Below the pieces are notes generated by a model. That model had not been told where the DNA came from. It did not search any database and saw only the letters and a list, made by a program, of their open reading frames with translations. From Dehalococcoidales bacterium (lineage in GTDB: Bacteria; Chloroflexota; Dehalococcoidia; Dehalococcoidales; UBA3254): a DNA stretch of 9,136 bases. Made by a program: the position numbers and the translations under genes. Shown here piece after piece: positions 1-7,412 of the stretch; positions within the stretch are counted from its first letter, which is position 1; the number at the start of each line of letters is the position of its first letter. Where the stretch lies: positions 1-9,136 of the forward strand of contig JAQULX010000088.1 of the NCBI GenBank assembly GCA_028718465.1, written 5' to 3'.

Positions 1-47
1 ACTTTGGCTTTGAAGTCCGGGCGGTACTTTTTGCGTGTGGTTTTCAT
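1..47 (-). CDS. IS3-type transposase OrfA, N-terminal 15 codons only (partial)
   Basis: The ATG is at 47 reading leftwards, and the visible protein is MKTTRKKYRPDFKAK, then a codon beginning GT cut by the window edge. A basic start followed by (K/R)(Y/F)xxxFKxK is the usual beginning of IS3-family OrfA proteins, which carry a helix-turn-helix for binding the element's ends. An AAGGAGC ribosome binding site lies at 61-55, about 7 bases before the ATG. OrfA is normally about 90-120 residues and is joined to the DDE-bearing OrfB by programmed frameshifting; none of that is visible here. Confidence 0.75.
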   Translation of the reverse strand, partial: MKTTRKKYRPDFKAK

Positions 48-101
48 TTCTTTGCTCCTTTTCTTTTCTTATTTTAGGAGCAGTTCACCACCTTAACAAC
101 T

Positions 102-121
102 TGTCCAGTTTTTGGGGTCCA
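102..121 (-). repeat. Terminal inverted repeat of the IS3-like element
   Basis: The 20 bases TGGACCCCAAAAACTGGACA on the minus strand mark the outer end of the element. The TGGACCCC tip and the following AAAACTGGACA match the general pattern of IS3-family ends. The opposite end lies outside the window, so the length of the repeat match is not measurable. Confidence 0.7.
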
Positions 122-146
122 CCATAAGAGATTCTCTTTCTTATGG
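122..146. repeat. Perfect inverted repeat (hairpin) abutting the IS3 tip
   Basis: CCATAAGA (122-129) is exactly complementary to TCTTATGG (139-146). The stem can extend inward by a G-U pair (130/138) and an A-T pair (131/137), leaving a 5-base loop TTCTC. The hairpin starts at the base immediately outside the IS terminal repeat. It could be a target-site feature, a terminator remnant without a T-run, or chance within coding DNA, since the frame of the 201-1034 gene is open across it. Confidence 0.55.
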
Positions 147-200
147 GAAATTATCCAATTTATCTTTAGCACATCCCAAGTCCCCACAATTATTTTTGGT

Positions 201-1034
201 GTGGTGGGGGTGGTAGTGATGATATGGGGTATTATTTGGACATGGATTAAGGATCTTGAACAGGTGCAGATAATATTGTTCGGAATTGCGGCGGCATTCT
301 TTCTTATCGTTATTGTAAGGCTAATCATAGCATGGTGGCAAAGGCGAAACATTGAAAGGATACCCGACCTGATAGAAAAGTTAGATGTTATGGTTTCTTC
401 TTACATAGATGATTTCAGTTTTGACTTAACCGAGCAAGAGTGGAAGGGCATTAACAGGGATTATAGCAACGTTTTGGGGATAGATTTAACAAATTTGGAA
501 GCTGAGATATTAAAAGAACACAACAAAGATGGGATAGGCCGTGCTTATGATAGTGTAATAAGGGCATACGAAAGGAAAGTAGACCCAGAGAATAAAACTA
601 CAGAATCTCTAACCTACCTGGGAGATATGGGCAGCATATTGGATAAGTATAATGTTGGGCTTAATAATTTAAAAGAAACCGAGCAATATCAGAAATTAGA
701 TAAAAAGATAAAATCCCTTCAGAGGAAAGCTCCCTCTGCATACATAAGTGCTAAGGTCAATGCTTATTACACCCTCTCTGAAAGGTTATATATTCTGGTT
801 TTAGGAGCAAAACCACTGTTGGAACAACCTAACTTAAGTGATAGGATTCCGGCCAAAATATATGCAAAAAAGAGCCAAATTAGACCCTTAATTGATGGTC
901 AAATTGCTAATCTAATCGCAGCTGTTAGGGAAAGTATTTTGAAATACAAAGAAAGAAACATGGGGTATCAAGTTACTGAACAAAATAGCAATTCACAAAA
1001 ACCACAAAACAGAGCAGAGCGAAGAAGAAATTGA
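201..1034 (+). CDS. Uncharacterised two-helix membrane protein, possibly 5'-truncated
   Basis: I do not recognise this family. From GTG 201 the protein has 277 residues. It opens with a hydrophobic stretch (about 1-16), then a second membrane segment (about 22-46) ending in aromatic and basic residues (AWWQRRN). The remaining roughly 230 residues are charged and mostly helical in appearance, probably cytoplasmic, ending in NRAERRRN, which looks like a natural C-terminus. The start is uncertain: GTG 201 and ATG 219 are possible, but neither has a good ribosome binding site. The same frame stays open upstream through 78-200 with no ATG, GTG or TTG, and 150-200 would encode more hydrophobic sequence continuous with helix 1. 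This suggests the IS3-like insertion removed the real start. The gene is AT-rich (sample line about 33% G+C). A transposase gene begins 14 bases after its stop. Confidence 0.65.
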   Translation: MVGVVVMIWGIIWTWIKDLEQVQIILFGIAAAFFLIVIVRLIIAWWQRRNIERIPDLIEKLDVMVSSYIDDFSFDLTEQEWKGINRDYSNVLGIDLTNLEAEILKEHNKDGIGRAYDSVIRAYERKVDPENKTTESLTYLGDMGSILDKYNVGLNNLKETEQYQKLDKKIKSLQRKAPSAYISAKVNAYYTLSERLYILVLGAKPLLEQPNLSDRIPAKIYAKKSQIRPLIDGQIANLIAAVRESILKYKERNMGYQVTEQNSNSQKPQNRAERRRN

Positions 1035-1048
1035 AGGTAGGTGGAATT

Positions 1049-2116
1049 ATGAGCTTTGTACGTGCTAAAGAAATACCGCCTAAATCAGGAAATTGGTATG
1101 ACTATGAAGTGGAAACACTCCATATTGGCGGTAAGGTTATTCAAAAACATATCCGATATCTAGGGAAATCAGGAAGTCATTCTTACTTAACTGGTGGTAG
1201 TAAAGTTTTAACATCTAAACCGATAGAAACTCAAACTCCAACTACTCCATTAGAGCGTAAGACCAGAATACCCAAGATGAAAACACACGCTAGTAAAATC
1301 GCTTCAGCGATGGGTATGTATTATGGCGGTATGCCCCTTGATGCTATTCAACAACAATTTAAACAAGATCACGATTTAGACATGAGTGAGACTAACTATT
1401 GGAATTGGGTCAAACGATTTACCAAAGAAGCCATCAAGCAATGTAAAGATTTTCACCCTGAAGTTGGAGACGTTTGGATAGCTGATGAAACCTATATGAA
1501 GCTAAAAGGTAAGAATGTTTACTTCTGGGATATTATTTGTCCTAAAACCAATTATCTCTTAGCTTCTCATGTCTCATTCAGCAGAAGCGGCAGGGATGCC
1601 AGAGTATTAATGAGATACGCTACAATCCGAGCAGGTAAAAAGCCCAAAGTAGTTGTGACTGATAAATTAAAATCTTACATCATGGGTGTAGGTGATGAAT
1701 TTGGAACGTATACCAAACACGTTCAAGGCGGTCCCTTTAAAACCGTGTCTAGCGGTGAATCTACCGCTGAAATTGAACGCTTTCATAAAACCCTAGAACA
1801 AAGAACAGAGGTGTTCGATAGATATAAGGATATTGAGTCTATAAAGCTACTTACCCAAGGCTGGTTAATTAACTACAATTTCTTTAAACAGAATGAAGCA
1901 ATCGGGAATATACCGCCAGCACAATGTATGAGTAAAACCGTACCATTTAAAGACTGGAATGATGTTGTCAGGAATAAGAAGTTAAGACCTACTACCAACT
2001 ATCAGGTTACCTTGCACCCTAGAAAACCAACAGAGAAGCAAAAGGATGACTTCATCATTCCGACTATAGATGTCACATTAAAACCGATTAATGAGCCAGT
2101 TAAGGAGAGTGCCTAA
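1049..2116 (+). CDS. IS6/IS240-like DDE transposase with an extra N-terminal domain
   Basis: DDE-type transposases cut and join DNA at element ends using three acidic residues. In this 355-residue protein they are D146 (in WIADETY), D205 (in VVTDKLKSY) and E243 (in AEIERFHKTLEQRT); the spacing and surrounding residues fit the IS6/IS240 group, including the W-x-x-DETY motif and the I-E-x-x-H-x-x-x-x-x-R-T block. A helix-turn-helix-like segment lies at about 80-125. The first 45 residues (containing YDYEVETL, GGKVIQKHIRYLGKSG) form a probable beta-rich domain that classical IS6 transposases lack, and there is a tail of about 60 residues after the DDE domain. ATG 1049 is preferred because AGGTAGG precedes it by about 7 bases; a TTG at 1031 in the same frame overlaps the upstream gene. 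I found no inverted repeats around it, so it may be a mobile element with unseen ends or a resident gene. Confidence 0.85.
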   Translation: MSFVRAKEIPPKSGNWYDYEVETLHIGGKVIQKHIRYLGKSGSHSYLTGGSKVLTSKPIETQTPTTPLERKTRIPKMKTHASKIASAMGMYYGGMPLDAIQQQFKQDHDLDMSETNYWNWVKRFTKEAIKQCKDFHPEVGDVWIADETYMKLKGKNVYFWDIICPKTNYLLASHVSFSRSGRDARVLMRYATIRAGKKPKVVVTDKLKSYIMGVGDEFGTYTKHVQGGPFKTVSSGESTAEIERFHKTLEQRTEVFDRYKDIESIKLLTQGWLINYNFFKQNEAIGNIPPAQCMSKTVPFKDWNDVVRNKKLRPTTNYQVTLHPRKPTEKQKDDFIIPTIDVTLKPINEPVKESA

Positions 2117-2119
2117 TAT

Positions 2120-2149
2120 ATGCCACGATTGTACTCTGCCCGTCCCTGA
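2120..2149 (+). pseudogene. Nine-codon gene start, apparently cut by the IS110 element
   Basis: Four bases after the transposase stop an ATG opens the frame MPRLYSARP and then a TGA (2147-2149). An AAGGAG lies at 2102-2107, a slightly long 12 bases upstream. The sequence then changes to the GC-richer leader of the IS110 element, so this may be the first few codons of a gene interrupted by insertion. The residues resemble the beginning of HicA-type toxins (often MP-K/R-L-Y-S...), but nine residues cannot establish that. It could equally be a chance frame. Confidence 0.25.
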
Positions 2150-2250
2150 GCTTGGTCGCTGCATCTGGACTCCCATTAGCCCGAACAGTTGTCAGGAGCC
2201 GCTACAAGCGAGCCCGCATCAGACGCAAGAATGGGAAAAAGGAGTAAGTT
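2136..2250 (+). ncRNA. Candidate IS110 bridge RNA region (5' leader)
   Basis: IS110-group elements encode a structured bridge RNA in the non-coding end before the recombinase gene; its loops pair with target and donor DNA. Three paired segments are visible here. TCCCATT (2171-2177) is fully complementary to AATGGGA (2230-2236). GCATCTG (2161-2167) matches CAGACGC (2220-2226) except for one A-C mismatch; it crosses the first pairing, so these are alternative folds or a pseudoknot. CGCT (2200-2203) and AGCG (2207-2210) form a small hairpin with a 3-base loop, extendable past a bulged A. The position and length fit, but I cannot assign the guide loops. The transcript ends and strand are inferred from the family. 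Confidence 0.45.
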
Positions 2251-2252
2251 AA

Positions 2253-3185
<933 letters not shown>

Positions 3186-3330
3186 TCAAGACAGTTGCTC
3201 AGGGTGGGGAGGCTTATCCTCTCCCCTTCATCAATCATTAATCATAATTACTGGGGATTTCTGAATCAAGGGTCGGCACGATTCTTCACCGGCCACTCAG
3301 CAAACTGGAGGAATGTAAGGAGATTCCATA
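3186..3330. other. Spacer between IS110 recombinase and lipoprotein operon
   Basis: These 145 bases hold the hairpin at 3206-3226, an AT-rich patch (about 3230-3252, including CATAAT at 3243-3248), and the ribosome binding site of the next gene near 3320. The right end of the IS110 element must fall here. The operon promoter is probably here too, but no convincing -35/-10 pair is visible. No coding region is supported on either strand. Confidence 0.6.
3206..3226 (+). repeat. GC-rich hairpin after the IS110 gene
   Basis: GGGGAG (3206-3211) pairs with CTCCCC (3221-3226) around a 9-base middle that can pair further (G-G with C-C). It lies 21 bases after the recombinase stop. The following bases are TTCATC, not a T-run, so it is a poor intrinsic terminator; a structure in the element's right end is the likelier reading. 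Confidence 0.5.
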
Positions 3331-4986
3331 GTGAAAAAGATTCTTATTATCTCCTTGATGATTGTTTCAATAGCAGTAATCACGGGCTGCTCCTCTGAGG
3401 GCGCGGCTCCGGTGTCCCCGACGATGGCTTCAAACCCGGATCTGTCCCCGGGTGCTCACGTGGTCCATTCCGGTACCATAGGCTTTGATGAGCTTCCAGA
3501 TATTGTGTCGCAATCCGGCCGCAGTGTCGAAATCAAGCTGACTTTTACCAATTACGATGAGGCTCCGAGAATCATGAGAGACTTTCCTCCCGAGATTAAG
3601 ATTGAGTCACGAAACTTGCCTTTTAACAACAATATAGTTCGTACTTTCACCGCGGGCGAGGAGCAACTGGAGTTCCAGCCGGGAGAATCAAAGGAGTACG
3701 TTTTGAACTGGGACCAGAAAAACGGTTTCGGACAGCAGGTACCGTACGGCTGGTATGAGATCAGGGTGAATATCCACAGCCGGGAGATTACAGATACCGG
3801 GTCAATGCAAGGTTCCGGGGCACGGGCTGCGCGGGTCCTGGTTCTTCCTTCCGGCGGTGTTATGGAAAAAAATATAGAACTGAAGCAGTCCCGGATTGCT
3901 AACAGCATCACCGTAAACCTGGAAAAACTGGAGATAAACGCTATCGGGGCTGCACTTTACATAAATATGTTATCTGAGAATTACAGACCGGAGGAAGAAT
4001 TGATCTGGGGAACCGGAACCGAGGCTCAGTATAAGGTAGATGATGAGGACTGGAAACCGGCGCACAAAGCCGAGTTCAGCACGTTTATTCTGGAAGACGG
4101 CGTGAGGTATATCTGGGACCTGGACCCTATACCGCAGGATTCCCGCAACCTTACTCTCAGGATAACCAGGTTCGGAGGAACTGAAGGTCCCTGGGAGTTT
4201 GATATCTCGCTGGAATCTACTCTGCCCTTTAAGGCGAGCATCGGTATTTTTAATAATCAAGAAAATTTCCTTCCCGGCGACGAGGTGATGTACGGTATCT
4301 CGATCACCAATTTATCTTCCGGTATCATCACCATAGACCCTTATGGTCCGGCAATGCAAATAAGGTCGGTAGATCGAAATGAAGTTGTGTACTCTTCTCC
4401 AGCCGGCAGCCGGACTCAGGATATTGTTACTGAATATCCCATGTCATGGTACCGCACTAAGGGTGTCTGGGATCAGAAAGATAACCAGGGCTGTCAGGTG
4501 TCTCCTGGCTGGTACGAAATAGGTTACGAATATGTGATTATCGAGCAAAGTACCGGGAAAAGCTTCCAGGCAGACCTCAAGACCAGGTTCCAGATCGTAC
4601 CTCCTGACAGCGCTATGAACAAAGAACTGGAAATAAACCAGTCGGTGACGGCAGAGGGTGTTGCCGTTACCCTGGAAAGCATAGAGATGAATGCGGTAGA
4701 GACAAAGATATACACGTTTACACCGCCACCAGATTACAGTTTGACCACAGAGCATCCTCCATCTCAGATGGAATCTCTCATGACTAACTCGACGGCGGAA
4801 TACAGCGTAGACGGTGGAGAAGTAGTGATGATCAGGTCGGGCGGAGGAAAAGCCGATGCTGAGGGGATAACTCTTACCTGGGACAACCTCGACCCGATGC
4901 CGGTTGAGGCCAAAGAAATCACTTTCATAATAACTCAGCTCGGGGGTCTAAAAGGCCCCTGGGAGTTCAAAGTAAAACTTTACTAA
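3331..4986 (+). CDS. Duplicated-module lipoprotein (BsuPI-like plus DUF5643-like, twice)
   Basis: This 551-residue protein starts at GTG 3331, with AAGGAG about 8 bases before it. Residues 1-20 are a lipoprotein signal peptide (MKKILIISLMIVSIAVITGC; lipidated Cys20), followed by a Ser/Pro-rich linker to about 40. The rest is two related halves. In each, a beta-sandwich resembling the BsuPI proteinase-inhibitor fold ends in WDQK-(N/D)-x-x-G-x-Q-V-x-x-GWYEI (127-144 and 380-397, offset 253). A second beta domain follows, ending in GPWEF (286-290 and 542-546, offset 256), which resembles the DUF5643-type Ig-like domain of anti-sigma and surface proteins. The halves are clearly diverged, so the duplication is old. 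Despite the fold name, inhibitor activity is not implied. It is the first gene of a five-gene run, and the protein should be tethered outside the membrane. Confidence 0.85.
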   Translation: MKKILIISLMIVSIAVITGCSSEGAAPVSPTMASNPDLSPGAHVVHSGTIGFDELPDIVSQSGRSVEIKLTFTNYDEAPRIMRDFPPEIKIESRNLPFNNNIVRTFTAGEEQLEFQPGESKEYVLNWDQKNGFGQQVPYGWYEIRVNIHSREITDTGSMQGSGARAARVLVLPSGGVMEKNIELKQSRIANSITVNLEKLEINAIGAALYINMLSENYRPEEELIWGTGTEAQYKVDDEDWKPAHKAEFSTFILEDGVRYIWDLDPIPQDSRNLTLRITRFGGTEGPWEFDISLESTLPFKASIGIFNNQENFLPGDEVMYGISITNLSSGIITIDPYGPAMQIRSVDRNEVVYSSPAGSRTQDIVTEYPMSWYRTKGVWDQKDNQGCQVSPGWYEIGYEYVIIEQSTGKSFQADLKTRFQIVPPDSAMNKELEINQSVTAEGVAVTLESIEMNAVETKIYTFTPPPDYSLTTEHPPSQMESLMTNSTAEYSVDGGEVVMIRSGGGKADAEGITLTWDNLDPMPVEAKEITFIITQLGGLKGPWEFKVKLY

Positions 4987-5030
4987 GCTTTTTGCGTTAT
5001 ATAAATAGGGGGCTTTTCAAGGAGGTCAAA

Positions 5031-6299
5031 ATGACACCGAAGAGAGGAATTCTTTTCGTTTTATTAGTTTTGGGACTGATGCTGGCATCTCTTGCCTGCT
5101 CTGCGTCTCAGGCGGCGCCAATATCGTCCCCGACCGCCAGCCAAACGCCGTCAGGTCTGAATGGTCTCACCTATTTCCCGGTACAGAAGCTGGGTTACGA
5201 GGCGCTGGCCTATCCATGTGCTTTGGCCCAGGGAGAACTGGTTTTAGATGATGGTTATTTACGCTTAAAACCTTCTATTGGTTTAGATGGCACATCCAGG
5301 GGATCGTTAATTATCTGGCCTCCCGGCTCTACCTGGCAGATGGAAAATGATCGAATTCAGATCTTAAATCAAGAAGGCAAACCGATAGCCCGGTCAGGCG
5401 AAACTTTGAGGATAGGTGGCGGCGAGGTACCGGAAGAAATCGTTTCTAAATATACCGGTCAGACACTGCCGGATGGGTGTCAGGGACCTTACTGGCTGGC
5501 TTCTCCCGGCGTTTATAACGCTCCACCTTCTGCGTCACCTCCTTCACCCAGGACAAACTGGGAGCCGGGATCACCGCCGCCGGCAGGAATTGGCGGCTGG
5601 CAGCAACCCAGACCGTTAACTGAGGATGAAAAAGCCAGGGTAATCGAAATCGCCGTCAGCAGTCCTGAGGCTTCCACCTGGCTCCAGGGCAGGACAGACT
5701 ACCGGACATCGTCGGTGAACTGGTACGCCATTATCTGGAGCCCTGATGGAGAGGCAGGACAATGGTGGGCTTCTGAATACAAGATCGTGGATGAAAGAAT
5801 CCCGAATTACATTTCTCCCTATGCTTATTGGTATCCGGGAGTCACTATTGCAGTTGGTGAAGGCACTATCTACCAGATGCAAATTGCTGTTGACCTGGAA
5901 GCTGGTAAACCGGTTATGGTAGATGGGCCTTATCCGTCGTTGAGTTCCCCGGACCGCTTTCGGCAGCTTCCGACTCCTTCAATTTCGGGGGGGCAGAGTC
6001 ATAGCGATACCCGGCAATCCAGCGAGCTACCCTTAAGGATAGTCTCTCTAACCTCACCGGTTAGTCCGGGGTTGAATGCTACCCTGGTTGTCGAGACGTT
6101 GCCAGGGGCAGAGTGTAGTGCAATAGTTGACTATGGTCCCAGCGGTAACGGTGTTTTGCATCCCCGAATGGCAGACGGTACCGGAAGAGTATCCTGGACA
6201 TGGACGGTAGGCCGGTTCTCCGGTACCTGGCATATATCTATCACAGCCAAATATGGAGGGAAGAGCAAGATGATCATGGCACCATTTACGGTCCATTAG
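5031..6299 (+). CDS. Three-domain lipoprotein of unknown function
   Basis: ATG 5031 is preferred because AAGGAGG sits at 5019-5025, 5 bases before it; an in-frame ATG at 4992 would put 13 non-signal residues in front. The 422-residue product has a lipoprotein signal (lipobox LASLAC, Cys23) and a Ser/Thr/Pro linker very like that of the preceding lipoprotein. Domain 1 (about 45-157) is beta-rich with GELVLDDGYLRL and LIIWPPGS, a pattern seen in small exported proteins. After a Pro-rich hinge (about 164-195), domain 2 (about 195-300) has an alternating helix-strand look recalling PepSY-like domains (YPGVTIAVGEG, QMQIAVDLEAG). Domain 3 (about 333-422) is Ig-like, with the ADGTGRVSWTWTVG block typical of exported repeat domains. 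No catalytic residues are evident. It lies 44 bases after the previous stop and is probably co-transcribed. Confidence 0.8.
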   Translation: MTPKRGILFVLLVLGLMLASLACSASQAAPISSPTASQTPSGLNGLTYFPVQKLGYEALAYPCALAQGELVLDDGYLRLKPSIGLDGTSRGSLIIWPPGSTWQMENDRIQILNQEGKPIARSGETLRIGGGEVPEEIVSKYTGQTLPDGCQGPYWLASPGVYNAPPSASPPSPRTNWEPGSPPPAGIGGWQQPRPLTEDEKARVIEIAVSSPEASTWLQGRTDYRTSSVNWYAIIWSPDGEAGQWWASEYKIVDERIPNYISPYAYWYPGVTIAVGEGTIYQMQIAVDLEAGKPVMVDGPYPSLSSPDRFRQLPTPSISGGQSHSDTRQSSELPLRIVSLTSPVSPGLNATLVVETLPGAECSAIVDYGPSGNGVLHPRMADGTGRVSWTWTVGRFSGTWHISITAKYGGKSKMIMAPFTVH

Positions 6300-6326
6300 A
6301 TCTTGCTGACTAAAACAAGGTGATTT

Positions 6327-6371
6327 ATGCCGTGCACGAAGTTTCGAAATAAGCAAGGGTTAAAGAGTTGA
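6327..6371 (+). CDS. Possible 14-codon leader peptide
   Basis: ATG 6327 follows AAGGTG by about 5 bases and opens MPCTKFRNKQGLKS. Its TGA (6369-6371) overlaps the TTG start of the next gene (6368) in the arrangement TTGA. Such overlaps allow ribosomes ending one frame to restart on the next. The peptide has no recognisable features and might be chance; the geometry and the weak TTG start it overlaps are the only support. Confidence 0.3.
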   Translation: MPCTKFRNKQGLKS

Positions 6372-7396
6372 AGAAAGTATTTTTGTCATTGGGTGCTATA
6401 GCAATCGGCTTCGGGCTGGCTTTCCTGGCGGCGGGGTTGAGCAGCTTCTTTTTCGTCCTGCTCCCGGCAGTAGCCTTTGTCTTCGGCTATTTCTCATCCT
6501 GGCGCTGGGGACTTCTCTGCGGCTTGCTGCTCTTTGCCGGATACACTTTTACCATCTCGCTGATGTGGCTCGGCATTGACAACATTAATTTATCTTACCC
6601 AATTCCTTATATCGGCGCATTTCTCGCTGGCGGGTTCAGCATGTTGCTTATTGGGGCTTTGGCTCCGCAGCTAAGGAAAGGAGCAAAAAGAGCTGGTTCC
6701 ATCACCGCGTTGGCTGTTCTGGTGATTTTCACTGGCTGGGCGGGCTACACTGCTGTGCCCCATTACAGTTACTACTACCAGGTTGCCGTGTTATCTTCTG
6801 AGAATGTTAATAACCTTGAGTTGTACCTGCCGGTGGGGACGGTATCAGGCGAACCATACGTTGAGCTTTACGACCAGGTCCTCGATATGCCGGGGGACCT
6901 GACCAGGAACTTCACTCAAGAACTCGTGGACACCGAGCAGGGCAAGATGATTAAAGTCACGATTCCTCAACTGGAAAAGACAAATGATAAGGTTCCTGTA
7001 CCCAGGTACCATGCCAACATCATCTTTTGGTATGGTCGAGGCTTCTGGCAAAAAATAGTGCCATTCGAACTCATTCAACTCATGCCAAGGTCTGATGTAG
7101 TTCAAGTCAATACTGTAACTTCGCAGAGGTTTTTGGGACCTGTGAAGAGCCGTGAAAGCAAAGTCATAGAAAGATTCAATGTGCCAGTGAAAGCTTCAGC
7201 GAGCACACAAGCTCAGATTAAACTGACAATGTGGAACCGGACCGACCGGGGGGAAGCCGTTAATTTTACCTGCACTTACAGCAAGTTAGACCCATACACC
7301 GAGCGGATTGACTGTAATATCCAAACCGATGGGGAATGGAAATCCGTACCAGTGGAAGCTGCCAGTGTAATGGAAATCCGGGGAATAAGCGACTAA
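6368..7396 (+). CDS. Five-helix membrane protein with large extracytoplasmic domain
   Basis: I do not recognise a family. The 342-residue product has five hydrophobic segments at about 4-23, 25-42, 47-67, 78-99 and 110-129. Positive residues (K2-K3, R46, and the QLRKGAKRAG loop at 101-110) fit an N-in arrangement, placing residues 130-342 outside. That outer part is beta-strand rich and contains Tyr-rich HYSYYYQ (132-138) just after the last helix, two Cys (302 and 316) that could form a disulphide, and no evident active site. The TTG start is supported by the MKKVFLSLG N-terminus and by AAGGG at 6353-6359, although the site is weak and an upstream mini-frame may assist. It lies between two lipoprotein or anchored-protein genes, so it may be the membrane partner of the set. 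Confidence 0.75.
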   Translation: MKKVFLSLGAIAIGFGLAFLAAGLSSFFFVLLPAVAFVFGYFSSWRWGLLCGLLLFAGYTFTISLMWLGIDNINLSYPIPYIGAFLAGGFSMLLIGALAPQLRKGAKRAGSITALAVLVIFTGWAGYTAVPHYSYYYQVAVLSSENVNNLELYLPVGTVSGEPYVELYDQVLDMPGDLTRNFTQELVDTEQGKMIKVTIPQLEKTNDKVPVPRYHANIIFWYGRGFWQKIVPFELIQLMPRSDVVQVNTVTSQRFLGPVKSRESKVIERFNVPVKASASTQAQIKLTMWNRTDRGEAVNFTCTYSKLDPYTERIDCNIQTDGEWKSVPVEAASVMEIRGISD

Positions 7397-7412
7397 CAAA
7401 GGAGACAAGGTG

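Larger units (their letters stand above)
1..121 (-). mobile_element. End of an IS3-family-like insertion sequence (partial, runs off the left edge)
   Basis: Read on the minus strand, the element begins at 121 with TGGACCCCAAAAACTGGACA (121 down to 102), a terminal inverted repeat of the type found on IS3-family elements. About 55 bases later comes an AAGGAG-type ribosome binding site and the start of an OrfA-like protein. Only this end is in the window, so the partner repeat, the second frame (OrfB) and the target-site duplication cannot be checked. The IS3 assignment rests on the terminal repeat style plus the N-terminal residues of the encoded protein; subgroup is not assigned. Confidence 0.8.

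Noticed and set aside
1035..2160. Terminal inverted repeats bounding the IS6-like transposase.
   Set aside because: None was found by eye in the short flanks; element ends may lie farther out, for example beyond the 201-1034 gene.
3206..3226. The GC-rich hairpin as an intrinsic terminator of the IS110 gene.
   Set aside because: No T-run follows the stem, so it is kept as a hairpin only.
3220..3250. CATAAT at 3243-3248 as a -10 element of the operon promoter.
   Set aside because: No acceptable -35 hexamer lies 16-18 bases upstream.
3195..3398. A 67-codon plus-strand frame spanning the spacer and the start of the lipoprotein gene.
   Set aside because: It overlaps the real lipoprotein start in another frame, has no ribosome binding site and no protein-like pattern.
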